Assembly: GCA_026005175.1 (NCBI GenBank)
Contig: BPKO01000001.1
Location: forward strand, 558,001 to 622,000
Source of the DNA: Candidatus Tectimicrobiota bacterium
GTDB lineage: Bacteria; Tectomicrobia; Entotheonellia; Entotheonellales; Entotheonellaceae
Length of the DNA: 64,000 nt
Direction: 5' to 3'
This document shows positions 53,935-63,481 of the stretch, piece after piece (the stretch's first letter is position 1; the number at the start of each line of letters is the position of its first letter). Under the pieces are notes generated by a model that was not told the origin of the DNA, did no database searches, and saw only the letters and a list, made by a program, of their open reading frames with translations. The translations under genes were made by a program, and so were the position numbers.

Positions 53935-55203
53935 GTGCAAGCAAGCAAACTGTGGCGCGCCGTGTGTCGTGAGCCCGGCATACGGCTGGTAGTGTGGTGG
54001 GTATTGGCGCTGGTGGCTCTGCGCAGCAACGTGGTGGCTCCCGTCTGGGCCACGCCCTCGCAGACGCCGGTGGCGCCACAGGCGTCAACTGCTTTAGCAA
54101 CACCGTCACCGCCGCCCCTGCAGGTCCATACGGGGGAGGTCGCGCCAGGCGAGACGGCCTACGCGCTGCTCCGCCAGGCCGGGTTGTCCCCGGCAGACGT
54201 CCTGGCCTTGCGGCAGGCGGCGCGTTCCCTCTACGATGTACAGCACTTGCGGGTGGGGCAGCGCTACCGCATCGAGGTGTCTCCAGAGAACGGCGTGCAG
54301 CGCTTTGTTTACGAGATTGATACCGAGCGCCAGCTCGAGGTGGAACGGCAGGGAGAAGACTGGGTGGCCCACCTGCGGCCGCTGGTTTACCAGACGCGCC
54401 AGCGCGTCGTGACCGGCACCATCTCGGAATCGCTCTATACGGCGCTGACGGCGCAGGGAGAAACGCCGGGCCTGGTTGCGGATCTGGCCGACATCTTTGC
54501 CTGGGATGTCGACTTTCACCGCGATCTCCGCCCTGGCGATGCCTTTCGTCTCCTTGTCGAAGAGCGGGCGCGGCCGGGAGGCGACTACCGTTACCACCGC
54601 ATTCTGGCGGCCGAGTTGGTGAATGGGGGGCGGGTGTTACAAGCCGTGTATTATCCACCCGAGGGCAAAGAGGGGGCTTACTACTGGCCCGACGGACGGC
54701 CGATGCGTCGCATGTTCCTGCGCTCCCCGCTGCGCTACACGCGCATCACGTCCCGATTTTCCTACCGGCGCTTCCACCCCATTTTGAAGCGCTATCGCCC
54801 GCATCTGGGGATCGATTACGCCGCCCCGGTGGGCACGCCGGTGCGCAGCGTCGGTGATGGCGTTGTCGTCTGGGCCGGGCGTAAAGGGGGAAACGGCAAG
54901 ATGGTGCAGGTGCGCCACAACCAGGTCTATTCCACATACTACCTGCACCTGTCGCGTTTTGCGCCAGGCATCCGTCCCGGCGTGCGCGTGCACCAGGGCC
55001 AGGTCATTGGCTACGTAGGGGCGACGGGGCTGGCGACCGGACCGCACCTGTGCTTTCGCCTCACCAAAAACGGCAAGTATCTCAACCCCGTGCGGCTGAC
55101 CAATATTCAGGCACCGCCTTTGCCAGAGGCCGAGCTGCCGGCGTTTCGTGCCTATGCGGCGCAACTCCTGGCTAAGCTGGCGGCGCCAGACACCGTACCG
55201 TAG
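53935..55203 (+). CDS. Membrane-anchored M23 family murein endopeptidase-like protein
   Basis: A 422-residue protein starting at GTG 53935 behind GGGAGAGG, with an N-terminal helix (RLVVWWVLALVAL). An OapA/LysM-like region (about 60-150) contains VAPGETAYALLRQAGLSPAD and LRVGQRYRIEV. The C-terminal M23 domain has HLGIDYAAPVGTPV (zinc His and Asp), YYLHLSRF and GPHLCFRL. In classical enzymes the last motif is HLHFE, so the third zinc ligand is Cys here instead of His. It could still bind zinc, or act as a regulator like NlpD. Divergent from HtrA and just upstream of the lipid-synthesis promoter; a cell-wall role is likely. Confidence 0.85.
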   Translation: MQASKLWRAVCREPGIRLVVWWVLALVALRSNVVAPVWATPSQTPVAPQASTALATPSPPPLQVHTGEVAPGETAYALLRQAGLSPADVLALRQAARSLYDVQHLRVGQRYRIEVSPENGVQRFVYEIDTERQLEVERQGEDWVAHLRPLVYQTRQRVVTGTISESLYTALTAQGETPGLVADLADIFAWDVDFHRDLRPGDAFRLLVEERARPGGDYRYHRILAAELVNGGRVLQAVYYPPEGKEGAYYWPDGRPMRRMFLRSPLRYTRITSRFSYRRFHPILKRYRPHLGIDYAAPVGTPVRSVGDGVVVWAGRKGGNGKMVQVRHNQVYSTYYLHLSRFAPGIRPGVRVHQGQVIGYVGATGLATGPHLCFRLTKNGKYLNPVRLTNIQAPPLPEAELPAFRAYAAQLLAKLAAPDTVP

Positions 55204-55227
55204 CCGCCGGCACGCCATAGGGGGCGC

Positions 55228-55256
55228 TTGACACACCCCGGGGGGCTGGCTATAAT
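55228..55256 (+). promoter_or_regulatory. Perfect sigma-70 promoter for the yceD-rpmF-plsX-fab cluster
   Basis: TTGACA (55228-55233), 17 bases, TATAAT (55251-55256): all twelve consensus positions match at ideal spacing. It lies 52 bases before the ATG of yceD and predicts high, steady transcription of the cluster. Confidence 0.85.
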
Positions 55257-55307
55257 CAGCCGGCCAAGAAGCGTAGTGCGCCCCTTTACTGCCGGGAGAA
55301 CGCGGGC

Positions 55308-55868
55308 ATGGGCGGAAAGAAACGCTGGCAGCCGTCGGTGCTGGTGGTGGAGATTGCCAAAATTCCCGTCGAGGGACTCCCCCTTGACGCCGAGATCCCG
55401 GCAACGGCGCTTCACTTGCCGCCGCTACCTGATGTCACGGTACGGACGCCGATTCGCATTCGTGGCTTGCTGAGCCGGGTGACGGACCAAGTATACTTTG
55501 ACGGCCGTATTGAGGGGGTGCTGCAAGTTCCTTGCAGTCGCTGCCTGGAGGAAGTGACCACGGGCTTTTGTGTCGAGACGCGGGCAGTGTATCTTCCGCC
55601 AGGAAGTGAGCTCGCCTCGGAAGTCGAGGCAGAGGGGGAGGAGCTCGACCTCTACCAGCACAGCGGCAACACCGTGGACTTGCACGAGCTCGTTTACGAC
55701 CAGGTGGTGCTGGCGGTTCCGGTGCAGCCGTTGTGTCGTGACACGTGTGCAGGGTTGTGTCAGGTCTGTGGTGGCAACCGCAACATCACGCCGTGTACGT
55801 GCCAGGAAGCGGAAGGTGACCCGCGCCTGGCGGTGCTGAAGCGACTCCGCGTGCCAGAGTCATCCTGA
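55308..55868 (+). CDS. yceD: YceD family (DUF177) protein
   Basis: A 186-residue protein of the DUF177 family, nearly always encoded just before rpmF and thought to help 23S rRNA accumulation. CSRCLEEV near residue 80 and a C-terminal Cys cluster (CRDTCAGLCQVCGGNRN) are typical. A DLYQHSGNTVDLHELVYDQV segment is the conserved central helix region. ATG 55308 is the only good start after the promoter. The L32 gene follows 12 bases later. Confidence 0.88.
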   Translation: MGGKKRWQPSVLVVEIAKIPVEGLPLDAEIPATALHLPPLPDVTVRTPIRIRGLLSRVTDQVYFDGRIEGVLQVPCSRCLEEVTTGFCVETRAVYLPPGSELASEVEAEGEELDLYQHSGNTVDLHELVYDQVVLAVPVQPLCRDTCAGLCQVCGGNRNITPCTCQEAEGDPRLAVLKRLRVPESS

Positions 55869-55880
55869 GGGGCAAACGCC

Positions 55881-56063
55881 ATGGGGGTTCCCAAGCGCAA
55901 GACGTCACGCGCTCGCCGTGACAAGCGACGCAACCACCAGCGCCTCGCCGTGCCAAGCCGCAGCACGTGTCCGCAATGCCACGAAGTTAAGCTCCCGCAT
56001 CACGTCTGTCCCCAGTGTGGCACGTACCGGGGACGGGAGATCCTTGCCGTTAGCCAGGTATAG
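55881..56063 (+). CDS. rpmF: Large ribosomal subunit protein bL32
   Basis: A 60-residue basic protein with the invariant start MGVPKRKTSRARRDKRR and a zinc ribbon of two CPQC motifs (residues 34-37 and 47-50), so it is the zinc-binding (C+) form. It ends YRGREILAV as usual. The ATG has GAGGGG ahead of it. Position between yceD and plsX is the classic arrangement. Confidence 0.96.
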   Translation: MGVPKRKTSRARRDKRRNHQRLAVPSRSTCPQCHEVKLPHHVCPQCGTYRGREILAVSQV

Positions 56064-56114
56064 CGCCGGGAGGTGCCGGATGCCATCCGGGGGCGCGCAA
56101 AAGGGCGGGGAGCG

Positions 56115-57245
56115 ATGCGCATTGCGGTAGACGGGATGGGCGGCGATTACGCGCCGCAGGCCATCGTCGAGGGGGCGGTGCTGGCGGCACAGGAATACAA
56201 CACGCCCATTGTGCTCGTGGGTGACGAGGCCCACTTGGAGCGCGAGCTCGACCGTCTCCAGGCGCGCAAGTTGCCTATCTCGGTGTGCCACGCAGCAGAA
56301 GTTGTCCACATGGACGAGGCCCCAGGCATGGCCCTGCGGCGCAAGCGCTTTTCCTCTATCCGCGTGGCCATCGAGCTCATGCGAAGCGGCGAGGTACAGG
56401 CGGTGGTTAGCGCCGGCAACACCGGGGCGGCGCTGGCCGCTTCGACAATGATCCTCAAGCCCCTGCGGGGCGTGGACCGCCCGGCCATCGCCACCCTGCT
56501 GCCCACGCAGAAAGGCTTTTCGGTGCTCGTAGACGTCGGGGCCAACGTCGATTGCAAGTCGACGCAGCTCTTTCAGTTTGGCATCATGGGCAGCGTGTTT
56601 GCCAAGTACGTCTTGGGAAAGCCGACGCCTTCGGTGGGCTTGCTGGCCATAGGTGAAGAGGACACCAAGGGCAACGACGTGACGCGCGAGGCCTTTTCGC
56701 TGCTGAAGCAGAGCAACCTCAACTTCATCGGCAACGTGGAGGGCAAGCTCTTCTTCCGCGGCCTGGCCGACGTGGTGGTGTGCGACGGCTTTATTGGCAA
56801 CATTGCCTTGAAGATGTGTGAGGGTCTGGCGGAAATGTACCATCAGTCCCTCAAGGCCGGCCTGACGCGCACCTTGTGGCGGCGCCTCGTCGCCTGGCTG
56901 ATACGCCCGGTTCTCAACGACATTCGCCGTCGCGTGGACGCCGCCGAGTATGGGGGGGCGCCGCTGCTGGGGATCAATGGCACTTGCATCATCGGCCACG
57001 GCAGCTCGACGCCCAAGGCGATCAAAAACGCCATTCATATGGCCAAGCGCTTTATCGAAGAGCGCGTCAGCGAACGCATCCAGGAAGACATCGAGCGCCA
57101 CAGCGATATTCAGAACGAATGGCTCGTGCGGCGCCGGAGAATCTGGCGCCAGATACGGAACCATATGACGTTTCGCAGTGAGCGCGATGCAGGCGAGACG
57201 GGCGACGTAGACGACAACCCGCAGTCCTCTCTTCCGCCTCTCTAA
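56115..57245 (+). CDS. plsX: Phosphate acyltransferase PlsX
   Basis: A 376-residue enzyme making acyl-phosphate from acyl-ACP for phospholipid synthesis. IAVDGMGGDYAPQAIVEG at the start, AVVSAGNTGAALAAS and LDVGANVD-like VDVGANVDCKS, and NGTCIIGHGSS near 290 are family motifs. The start ATG 56115 has GGGGAG seven bases ahead; a frame extension to 56073 adds 14 residues. The C-terminus has about 45 extra charged residues (RRRRIWRQIRNHM and an acidic tail), longer than most PlsX. No fabH follows, unlike many bacteria. Confidence 0.94.
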   Translation: MRIAVDGMGGDYAPQAIVEGAVLAAQEYNTPIVLVGDEAHLERELDRLQARKLPISVCHAAEVVHMDEAPGMALRRKRFSSIRVAIELMRSGEVQAVVSAGNTGAALAASTMILKPLRGVDRPAIATLLPTQKGFSVLVDVGANVDCKSTQLFQFGIMGSVFAKYVLGKPTPSVGLLAIGEEDTKGNDVTREAFSLLKQSNLNFIGNVEGKLFFRGLADVVVCDGFIGNIALKMCEGLAEMYHQSLKAGLTRTLWRRLVAWLIRPVLNDIRRRVDAAEYGGAPLLGINGTCIIGHGSSTPKAIKNAIHMAKRFIEERVSERIQEDIERHSDIQNEWLVRRRRIWRQIRNHMTFRSERDAGETGDVDDNPQSSLPPL

Positions 57246-57270
57246 CGCCCACACCTGAAGGAACCAGCGC

Positions 57271-58186
57271 ATGGCAAGGCGGCTTCTCTGTGTCTTTCCC
57301 GGCCAGGGGTCACAGTTTGTGGGCATGGGACGTGACCTTTACGCCGCGGATGCCGAGGTGCGCCAGCTCTACCAGACGGCCAACGAGGTCCTGGGCTACG
57401 ACTTGCAGCGCCTGTGCTTTGAAGGTCCCGAGGAGGCGCTGCGGCTCACTGCCAATACCCAGCCGGCGATTTTGGTGCACAGCATCGCTGCCTGGACGGT
57501 GCTCGCCCGGCGTGGCCTACGTCCCGTGCTGCTTGCCGGCCACAGCCTGGGCGAATACACGGCGCTGGTGGCCGCCGGGGTGCTGCGCTTTGCCGACGCG
57601 GTGCGCCTCGTCCACTGCCGCGGTGCCTTCATGCAAGAAGCCGTCCCTCCGGGGGCCGGCAGCATGGCCGCCATGCTGGGTATGCGCCGCGAGGACGTCG
57701 AAGCGCTCTGTGCCGAGTTTGCCGACGGTGGCGTGCTGCAGCCTGCCAACTACAACGCCCCTGACCAAATCGTCATCGCCGGAGAGACGGCCCGGGTGCA
57801 GGCCGCGGTGGCGGCGGTGAAAACCCGGCGCTTGGGCCGTGCCGTGCTCCTCAACGTGAGCGCCCCCTTCCACTGCCGTCTGTTGCAGCCGGCAGCCGAG
57901 CGCCTCGCCGCGGTGCTGGCGCAGGTGCCCATCGGGGACTTTGCGTTGCCCGTGCTCTCCAACGTCACGGCAACGCCCTACCCTTCGCCCGCCGCGGTGC
58001 GCGAGCTGCTCGTGGCCCAGGTGTGTGCCCCGGTGCGCTGGGAAGACTGCATGCGCTATGCCATCGCCCAGGGGTGCGATGCCCTGCTTGAAGTGGGGGC
58101 CGGGCAAGGTCCTCTCCACCCTGATGCGCCGCATTGCGCGCGACGTCGACATTCTCGACCTGGCAACGGTACTGGACGCGTCATGA
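57271..58186 (+). CDS. fabD: Malonyl-CoA:ACP transacylase (one frameshift near the C-terminus)
   Basis: About 304 residues. Catalytic Ser92 lies in AGHSLGEYTAL and His201 in SAPFHC; the start MARRLLCVFPGQGSQFVGMG is textbook. A one-base insertion in the five-G run 58095-58099 throws the last 30 residues out of frame and makes the frame run without a stop into fabG. Dropping one G gives LLEVGPGKVLSTLMRRI and a stop at 58184-58186 that overlaps the fabG start as ATGA. The apparent 556-residue FabD-FabG fusion is therefore an artefact or a recent mutation. Confidence 0.88.
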
Positions 58187-58941
58187 AGGATTTGACCGTA
58201 CGCTTGCAGGACCGGGTAGCCGTGGTCACCGGCGCCTCGCGTGGCATCGGGCGTGCCATTGCCCTGGCGCTGGGAGAGGCTGGCGCCCGTGTGGTGTTGA
58301 CGTGTACCGAGCAGCGCTCGGCTGCCGAAGCCGTGCTGGCCGCCTTGCAGGCTGCTGGCGGCGAGGGGAGCGTCTATCAGTTCGACGTTGCCGATTATGC
58401 GGCGACGCAGGCGGCCTTTGACGAGATCGCCCGCACGTTTGGTCGCATCGACATTCTGGTCAACAACGCCGGTATCCGGCGCGACCAACTTTTGGTGCGC
58501 ATGTCGCCCGAAGAGTGGGACCGGGTGTTGCGCGTGAACCTGTCGGGGGTGTTTCACTGCTCGCGCGCCGCCGCGCGCCTCATGCTACGCCAGCGCTGGG
58601 GCCGCATCCTCGCCATCACCTCGGTGGCCGGACTGGTGGGCAACGCCGGCCAGACCAACTACGCTGCCTCCAAGGCCGGCATCGTGGGCTTTGTCAAGGC
58701 CTTGGCCAAAGAACTGGCGCCGCGGGGCATCACGGTGAACGCCATCGCACCGGGTCTGATCGCCACCGACATGACCGATGCCTTGCCCGCTGCACAGCGC
58801 CAGACCCTGCTGCAGCGTATTCCCCTGGGGCGCTTCGGCACCCCAGAGGAGGTGGCGGCGTGCGTGCTCTTTCTGGCTTCAGAAGCGGCCCAGTACATCA
58901 CCGGCGAGGTGATCACCGTCAGCGGCGGCCTAACAGTTTGA
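58183..58941 (+). CDS. fabG: 3-Oxoacyl-ACP reductase
   Basis: A 252-residue short-chain dehydrogenase reducing 3-oxoacyl-ACP with NADPH. The cofactor motif TGASRGIG is at residues 16-23, NNAG at 94-97, and the catalytic set is Ser147, Tyr160 and Lys164 (NYAASKAG). It ends GGLTV like most FabG. It starts at ATG 58183, four bases inside the corrected fabD gene. Confidence 0.94.
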   Translation: MKDLTVRLQDRVAVVTGASRGIGRAIALALGEAGARVVLTCTEQRSAAEAVLAALQAAGGEGSVYQFDVADYAATQAAFDEIARTFGRIDILVNNAGIRRDQLLVRMSPEEWDRVLRVNLSGVFHCSRAAARLMLRQRWGRILAITSVAGLVGNAGQTNYAASKAGIVGFVKALAKELAPRGITVNAIAPGLIATDMTDALPAAQRQTLLQRIPLGRFGTPEEVAACVLFLASEAAQYITGEVITVSGGLTV

Positions 58942-59014
58942 GAAGGCGGCAGCGGGATGCCGCCGTGGCGTAAATGGCAAGCCTGACTTGCCACCAGTGG
59001 GGAGGGAGCAAACC

Positions 59015-59281
59015 ATGGGTGCCAAAGAACCTGGAAGCATCGAAGAGCGCGTGCAGGCCATCATCGTCGAGCAACTGGGCGTCGACGAAAAAGAAGTGAC
59101 CGCTTCGGCGTCCTTCATCGACGATTTAGGGGCGGACTCGCTCGATACCGTTGAGCTGGTGATGGCGTTCGAGGAAGAATTCGACATCGAAATCCCCGAT
59201 GAAGACGCCGAGCGCATCACCACGGTTGCCGATGCCATTAACTACATTAAGGAACGGCTGAGCCAAGAAAAATCGTCTTAA
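59015..59281 (+). CDS. acpP: Acyl carrier protein
   Basis: An 88-residue acidic four-helix carrier. Ser42 in [11 protein letters not shown] takes the phosphopantetheine arm; the third helix carries [16 protein letters not shown]. The ATG at 59015 has GGGGAGGGAG ahead of it; the frame extends nine codons further back without a ribosome site. About eight residues longer than E. coli AcpP at the N-terminus. Confidence 0.95.
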   Translation: MGAKEPGSIEERVQAIIVEQLGVDEKEVTASASFIDDLGADSLDTVELVMAFEEEFDIEIPDEDAERITTVADAINYIKERLSQEKSS

Positions 59282-59312
59282 GATAGCGCCTTGGGATCCG
59301 AAGAGGAGGGGA

Positions 59313-60590
59313 GTGGTGCGTGCCGAGCCAGGGGGAGCGGGGCGTCGGCGGGTGGTGGTGACCGGCGTGGGCGCCATCACCCCGCTGGGAACCGGGGTGC
59401 AGAAGAGCTGGGAGGCGATACTCAAAGGGGTCAGCGGCGTCGACCGCATCACGCGCTTCGATGCCAGCCCTTATCCTTGCCGCATTGCCGCCGAAGTGCG
59501 CGATTTCGACCCCCTCGACTTCATTGAGCGCAAGGACGTGCGGCGTATGGACCGCTTTACCCAGTTTGCGGTGGCCAGCGCCGTGATGGCCATGGCCGAC
59601 GCCGGGCTTACCGCTGCCGACATCGATCCCGAGCGCGCCGGCTGCCTCATGGGCATTGGCTTTGGCGGCATGCCGGTGTTGGAGCAGACCCACGCCACGT
59701 TGCTGCACGAAGGGCCACAGCGCATCTCCCCTTTCTTCATCCCGATGCTGATTGCCAATATCGCCGCCGGCCAGATCTGCATGCGCTTTGGCCTGCGCGG
59801 GCCCAATTCGTGTGTGGCCACCGCCTGCGCCGCCGGCACCCACGCCCTCGGCGACGCCTTCAAGATCATCCAGCGCGGTGAGGCCGACCTCATGCTGAGC
59901 GGCGGCTGTGAAGCGGCCATCACGCCGCTGAGTCTGGGGGGCTTCTGCGCCATGCGTGCCCTTTCCACTCGCAACGAAGCCCCTCAGGAAGCGAGTCGGC
60001 CTTTTGACAAACAGCGCGACGGCTTCGTCATGGGCGAAGGGGCCGGCGTCTTGGTCCTGGAAGAGCTGACCCACGCCCGGCGGCGCGGGGCGCGCATCTA
60101 TGCCGAGGTGGCCGGCTACGGCATGAGTGCCGATGCTTACCACCTGACCCAGCCCGATCCCGAAGCGCGCGGCGTCGCCCTCTGCATGCGCCGCGCCCTT
60201 GCCGACGCCGGCTTGGACCCCACGGCGGTGGACTACATCAACGCCCACGGCACCTCGACCCCTTACAACGACAAGTACGAAACCCTGGCCATCAAACGCG
60301 TCTTTGGCGAGCACGCCTACCGCCTGGCGGTGAGTTCGACCAAGTCGATGACCGGCCACTTGCTTGGGGGGGCCGGCGGCGTCGAAGGCGTCTTTACCGT
60401 GCTGGCCGTGGCGTACGACGTGATGCCGCCGACAATTAACCTCCACGAGCCCGACGAGGCGTGTGACCTCGATTACGTCCCCCACGTGCCCCGCTACGCC
60501 CCGGTGCGCGTTGCCCTTTCCAACTCCCTAGGCTTTGGCGGCACCAATGCTTGCATCCTCTTTAAGAAGTACGAGGAGGCGACGGCGTGA
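59313..60590 (+). CDS. fabF: 3-Oxoacyl-ACP synthase II
   Basis: A 425-residue elongating ketosynthase with the complete catalytic triad Cys172 (VATACAAGTH), His312 (NAHGTSTPYND) and His349 (STKSMTGHLLG), plus Lys344. GFGGTNA closes the chain. It starts at one of two tandem GTG codons (59313 or 59316) behind GAGGAGGGG, giving a short basic leader before RRVVVTG. It is the housekeeping copy, in contrast to the altered ketosynthase at 30661. The stop overlaps the rnc start. Confidence 0.95.
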   Translation: MVRAEPGGAGRRRVVVTGVGAITPLGTGVQKSWEAILKGVSGVDRITRFDASPYPCRIAAEVRDFDPLDFIERKDVRRMDRFTQFAVASAVMAMADAGLTAADIDPERAGCLMGIGFGGMPVLEQTHATLLHEGPQRISPFFIPMLIANIAAGQICMRFGLRGPNSCVATACAAGTHALGDAFKIIQRGEADLMLSGGCEAAITPLSLGGFCAMRALSTRNEAPQEASRPFDKQRDGFVMGEGAGVLVLEELTHARRRGARIYAEVAGYGMSADAYHLTQPDPEARGVALCMRRALADAGLDPTAVDYINAHGTSTPYNDKYETLAIKRVFGEHAYRLAVSSTKSMTGHLLGGAGGVEGVFTVLAVAYDVMPPTINLHEPDEACDLDYVPHVPRYAPVRVALSNSLGFGGTNACILFKKYEEATA

Positions 60591-61306
60591 TCGGCGACGA
60601 GCGCCTGCAACAGCTCGCGCACTTTCAAACCCGCCTCGGGTACACCTTTCGCGACGTCGCCTTGCTCAACTCTGCTCTCACCCATGCTTCCTACGCCTAC
60701 GAGGTCGACGCCGGCCGCGGCCACTACGAGCGCCTGGAGTTTCTCGGCGATGCCGTGCTCGACCTCATTGTCAGTACTTACCTCTACACCGCCTACCCTG
60801 CCTGGAGCGAGGGGCAGCTCTCCAAGGTGCGAGCGCGCCTGGTGAGCGAAAGCAGTCTGGCCGAGCTCGCTCGCCAGCTAGAGCTGGGACGCTTTTTGCT
60901 CCTTGGCCGCGGTGAGGCGCAAAGCGGCGGGCGCGACAAGGACTCGCTGCTGGCGGCGGCGTTTGAAGCCGTGTTTGCCGCGCTCTACCTCGACGGCGGC
61001 CTGGAGACGGCGCAGCGGGTCTTCTGGCACCACTTCCGTCCCACGTTGCAGCAGCGCCTGCACGCCGCAAAGGTCTATGACTACAAGGGCCTCTTGCAAG
61101 AATACGCCCTCCATACGTTTGGCCGCTTGCCGGTCTACCGCGTGGTGCGCGAAGAAGGTCCTCCACACAAGAAGACGTTCTACGTGCAGCTGACGCTCGA
61201 CGAGGCCCACACCTGTATCGGGGTGGGCAGGAGCAAGAAGGCTGCCGAGCAACACGCCGCCAAGCAGCTGTTCGAGCGGCTGCACCCGGAGCACGGTTCC
61301 CCCTGA
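60587..61306 (+). CDS. rnc: Ribonuclease III
   Basis: A 239-residue double-strand-specific RNase. The catalytic signature ERLEFLGDAVLDL lies near residue 46, the second acidic Glu/Asp pair in LAAAFEAVFAALYLDGG near 125, and a C-terminal dsRNA-binding domain (about 160-232) ends KKAAEQHAAKQLF. It starts at GTG 60587, overlapping the fabF stop by four bases (GTGA), a common arrangement in deltaproteobacteria and others. Confidence 0.95.
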   Translation: MIGDERLQQLAHFQTRLGYTFRDVALLNSALTHASYAYEVDAGRGHYERLEFLGDAVLDLIVSTYLYTAYPAWSEGQLSKVRARLVSESSLAELARQLELGRFLLLGRGEAQSGGRDKDSLLAAAFEAVFAALYLDGGLETAQRVFWHHFRPTLQQRLHAAKVYDYKGLLQEYALHTFGRLPVYRVVREEGPPHKKTFYVQLTLDEAHTCIGVGRSKKAAEQHAAKQLFERLHPEHGSP

Positions 61307-61399
61307 CGCCGTGCGTTTCTTGCCCTTCGCCAAGAAGCGGTGGTGTGCGCCTGGCCCGCTATAAGATATGCTTTAAGAGGCCCGACTGGAGGAAAGACG

Positions 61400-62353
61400 A
61401 TGAGCGAACGGACGCTGTTTGGCCGCCTGCGCGCCGGGCTGCGCAAGACGCGGCAAGCGCTGCAAGAGCGTCTGGAAGCGATCTTCAGCCGCCCGCGCGT
61501 GGACGCCAATACCCTGGAAGCGCTCGAAGAAGCCCTGATTCTGGCCGACGTGGGCGTCCGTGCCACCGCCAGGGTATTGCAAGAAGCCACGGCGCGCCTC
61601 CGCGCCAAAACCCTACAGGGGGGAGAGGACCTGCGCCAGTGCGTGATGGCCACCCTGCGCGACATCCTCGAGGCAGCCACGCCCCCACCCGCCACGGACC
61701 CCTTGCCGCGGCCTTGGGTGCTGATGCTCGTTGGCGTCAACGGCGTGGGGAAAACCACCACCCTGGGCAAGCTGGCCTACCAGTACCGGCAGGCTGGCGA
61801 GAGGCCGCTTTTGGTGGCTGCCGATACGTTTCGCGCCGCGGCCATTGAGCAGGCGGTGATCTGGGCCGAGCGTGCCGGCGTGGAGGTGGTCAAAGGCCAG
61901 CCGGGCGGCGATGCGGCGGCGGTGGCCTTTGACGCCTTGCAGGCGGCGTGCGCCCGCCACCTCGACCGCGTGCTGATCGACACCGCCGGGCGCCTGCACA
62001 CCAAAGCGCACTTGATGCAGGAGCTGGCCAAGATGCGGCGCGTCATTGCCCGTGCCTTGCCCGGCGCGCCCCACGAGGTGTGGCTGGTGCTTGACGCCAC
62101 CACCGGCCAGAACGGCCTCGTGCAAGCGCAGCAGTTTCACGAGCAGCTGGGCCTCACCGGCCTCGTGCTGACCAAGCTCGACGGCACCGCCAAAGGCGGC
62201 ATCGTGGTCCACATCGCCGAGCAGCTGCGCCTGCCCATTCGCTACCTTGGGGTTGGCGAAGGCCTCGACGATTTGCGGCCTTTTGACGCGCAAGCCTTTG
62301 CCGAAGCGCTTTTGGAATACGAACCCATCCCTGAACGAGGAAGCACGCGATGA
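61400..62353 (+). CDS. ftsY: Signal recognition particle receptor FtsY
   Basis: A 317-residue SRP GTPase. The helical N domain (1-95) leads to the G domain with P-loop [10 protein letters not shown] (112-121), [11 protein letters not shown]3 DTAGR, and G4 [10 protein letters not shown]; it ends [13 protein letters not shown]. The long acidic A domain of E. coli FtsY is missing, as in many other bacteria. ATG 61400 follows GGAGGAAAG; a frame extension to 61340 is unlikely. The stop overlaps the prfB start (ATGA). Confidence 0.95.
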   Translation: MSERTLFGRLRAGLRKTRQALQERLEAIFSRPRVDANTLEALEEALILADVGVRATARVLQEATARLRAKTLQGGEDLRQCVMATLRDILEAATPPPATDPLPRPWVLMLVGVNGVGKTTTLGKLAYQYRQAGERPLLVAADTFRAAAIEQAVIWAERAGVEVVKGQPGGDAAAVAFDALQAACARHLDRVLIDTAGRLHTKAHLMQELAKMRRVIARALPGAPHEVWLVLDATTGQNGLVQAQQFHEQLGLTGLVLTKLDGTAKGGIVVHIAEQLRLPIRYLGVGEGLDDLRPFDAQAFAEALLEYEPIPERGSTR

Positions 62354-63481
62354 CCCTTGAAGAACTGAAACTGCACGCCGCCCGCCTCCAGGAGCGACTT
62401 GACGCGTTGCGAGGGCATCTTTGAGCTCGCCCGCAAGCAAGAAGCGCTGGCAGCTCTCGAAGCCCAGATGGCCAAAAGCGACTTCTGGACAGACGTCGAC
62501 AAGGCCCAGGAAGTAATGAAGCGGCGGGCGCAGCTCCAGGCTCCTGTAGAGCGCTGGCAGGCGCTGGCCCAGCGGCTGCAAGAGGCCACCCTGTGGCTCG
62601 CGTTAGCCGAAGAAGAGCAGGATCCCGAGGTATTGCGCGAAGTTGCCGGCGACCTGCAGCGGCTGGAAGCCGAGCTCGAGCGCTTTGAGCTCGAAACCTT
62701 GATGCACGGGGAGCTCGACGCCAACAATGCCCTCCTCAGCATCCATCCCGGGGCCGGCGGCACCGAGTCGCAGGACTGGGCCCAGATGCTCATGCGCATG
62801 TACTTGCGCTGGGCAGAAACGCACGGCTATCGCGCCGAGGTGCTGGACGTGCAGCCGGCCGAGGAAGCAGGGATCAAAAGCGCCACCCTGCGCATCGCAG
62901 GCCCCTATGCCTACGGCTACCTCAAAGGCGAAACCGGAGTGCACCGCCTGGTGCGCATCTCGCCTTTTGACGCGGCCCGGCGGCGCCACACTTCTTTTGC
63001 CGCGGTGCTGGTGACCCCGGAGCTCGACGACACCGTGGAAGTGGAAATCGACGAGTCGCGCCTGCGCGTTGATACCTATCGCTCTAGCGGCGCTGGCGGC
63101 CAGCACGTCAACGTCACCGACTCGGCGGTGCGCCTCACCTACGAAGTCGATGAGCACACCAAAATCGTCGTGCAGTGCCAAAACGAGCGCTCGCAGCACA
63201 AAAACCGCGCCATTGCCATGAGCATCCTGCGCTCGCGGCTCTACGCTCTGCAGCAGCAGCGCCAGCGCGAGAAGCTGGCCGCTCTGCAAGGCGAAAAGAA
63301 AGAAATTGCTTGGGGCAACCAGATCCGCTCCTACGTGCTGGCCCCCTACCAGCTGGTCAAAGATCACCGCACCGGCGTCGAAGTGGGCAACGTCGAAGCC
63401 GTCTTCGACGGCGGCCTCGATCCCTTCATTCACGCCTACTTGCTGGCACAGCGCGAGGCGCGGGAGACGAGCCGGTCGTGA
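62350..63481 (+). CDS. prfB: Peptide chain release factor 2 with programmed +1 frameshift
   Basis: Translation starts at ATG 62350, overlapping ftsY by four bases, and reads 24 codons to an in-frame TGA at 62422-62424. A +1 shift at CTTTGA continues as FELARKQEALAALE for 352 more codons to the stop at 63479-63481. The stop-recognising tripeptide SPF (RISPFDAA) shows it is RF2, and GGQ lies in SSGAGGQHVNVTDSAVR. The shift lets RF2 control its own level: scarce RF2 gives more shifting. The full product is about 376 residues. Confidence 0.95.
62411..62424 (+). promoter_or_regulatory. Programmed +1 frameshift site of prfB
   Basis: GAGGG (62411-62415), an internal Shine-Dalgarno-like element, lies three bases before CTT TGA (62419-62424). 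The ribosome slips from CTT to TTT on the slow UGA codon. The layout is the same as in E. coli prfB, with GAGGGCAT in place of AGGGGGTAT. Confidence 0.92.
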
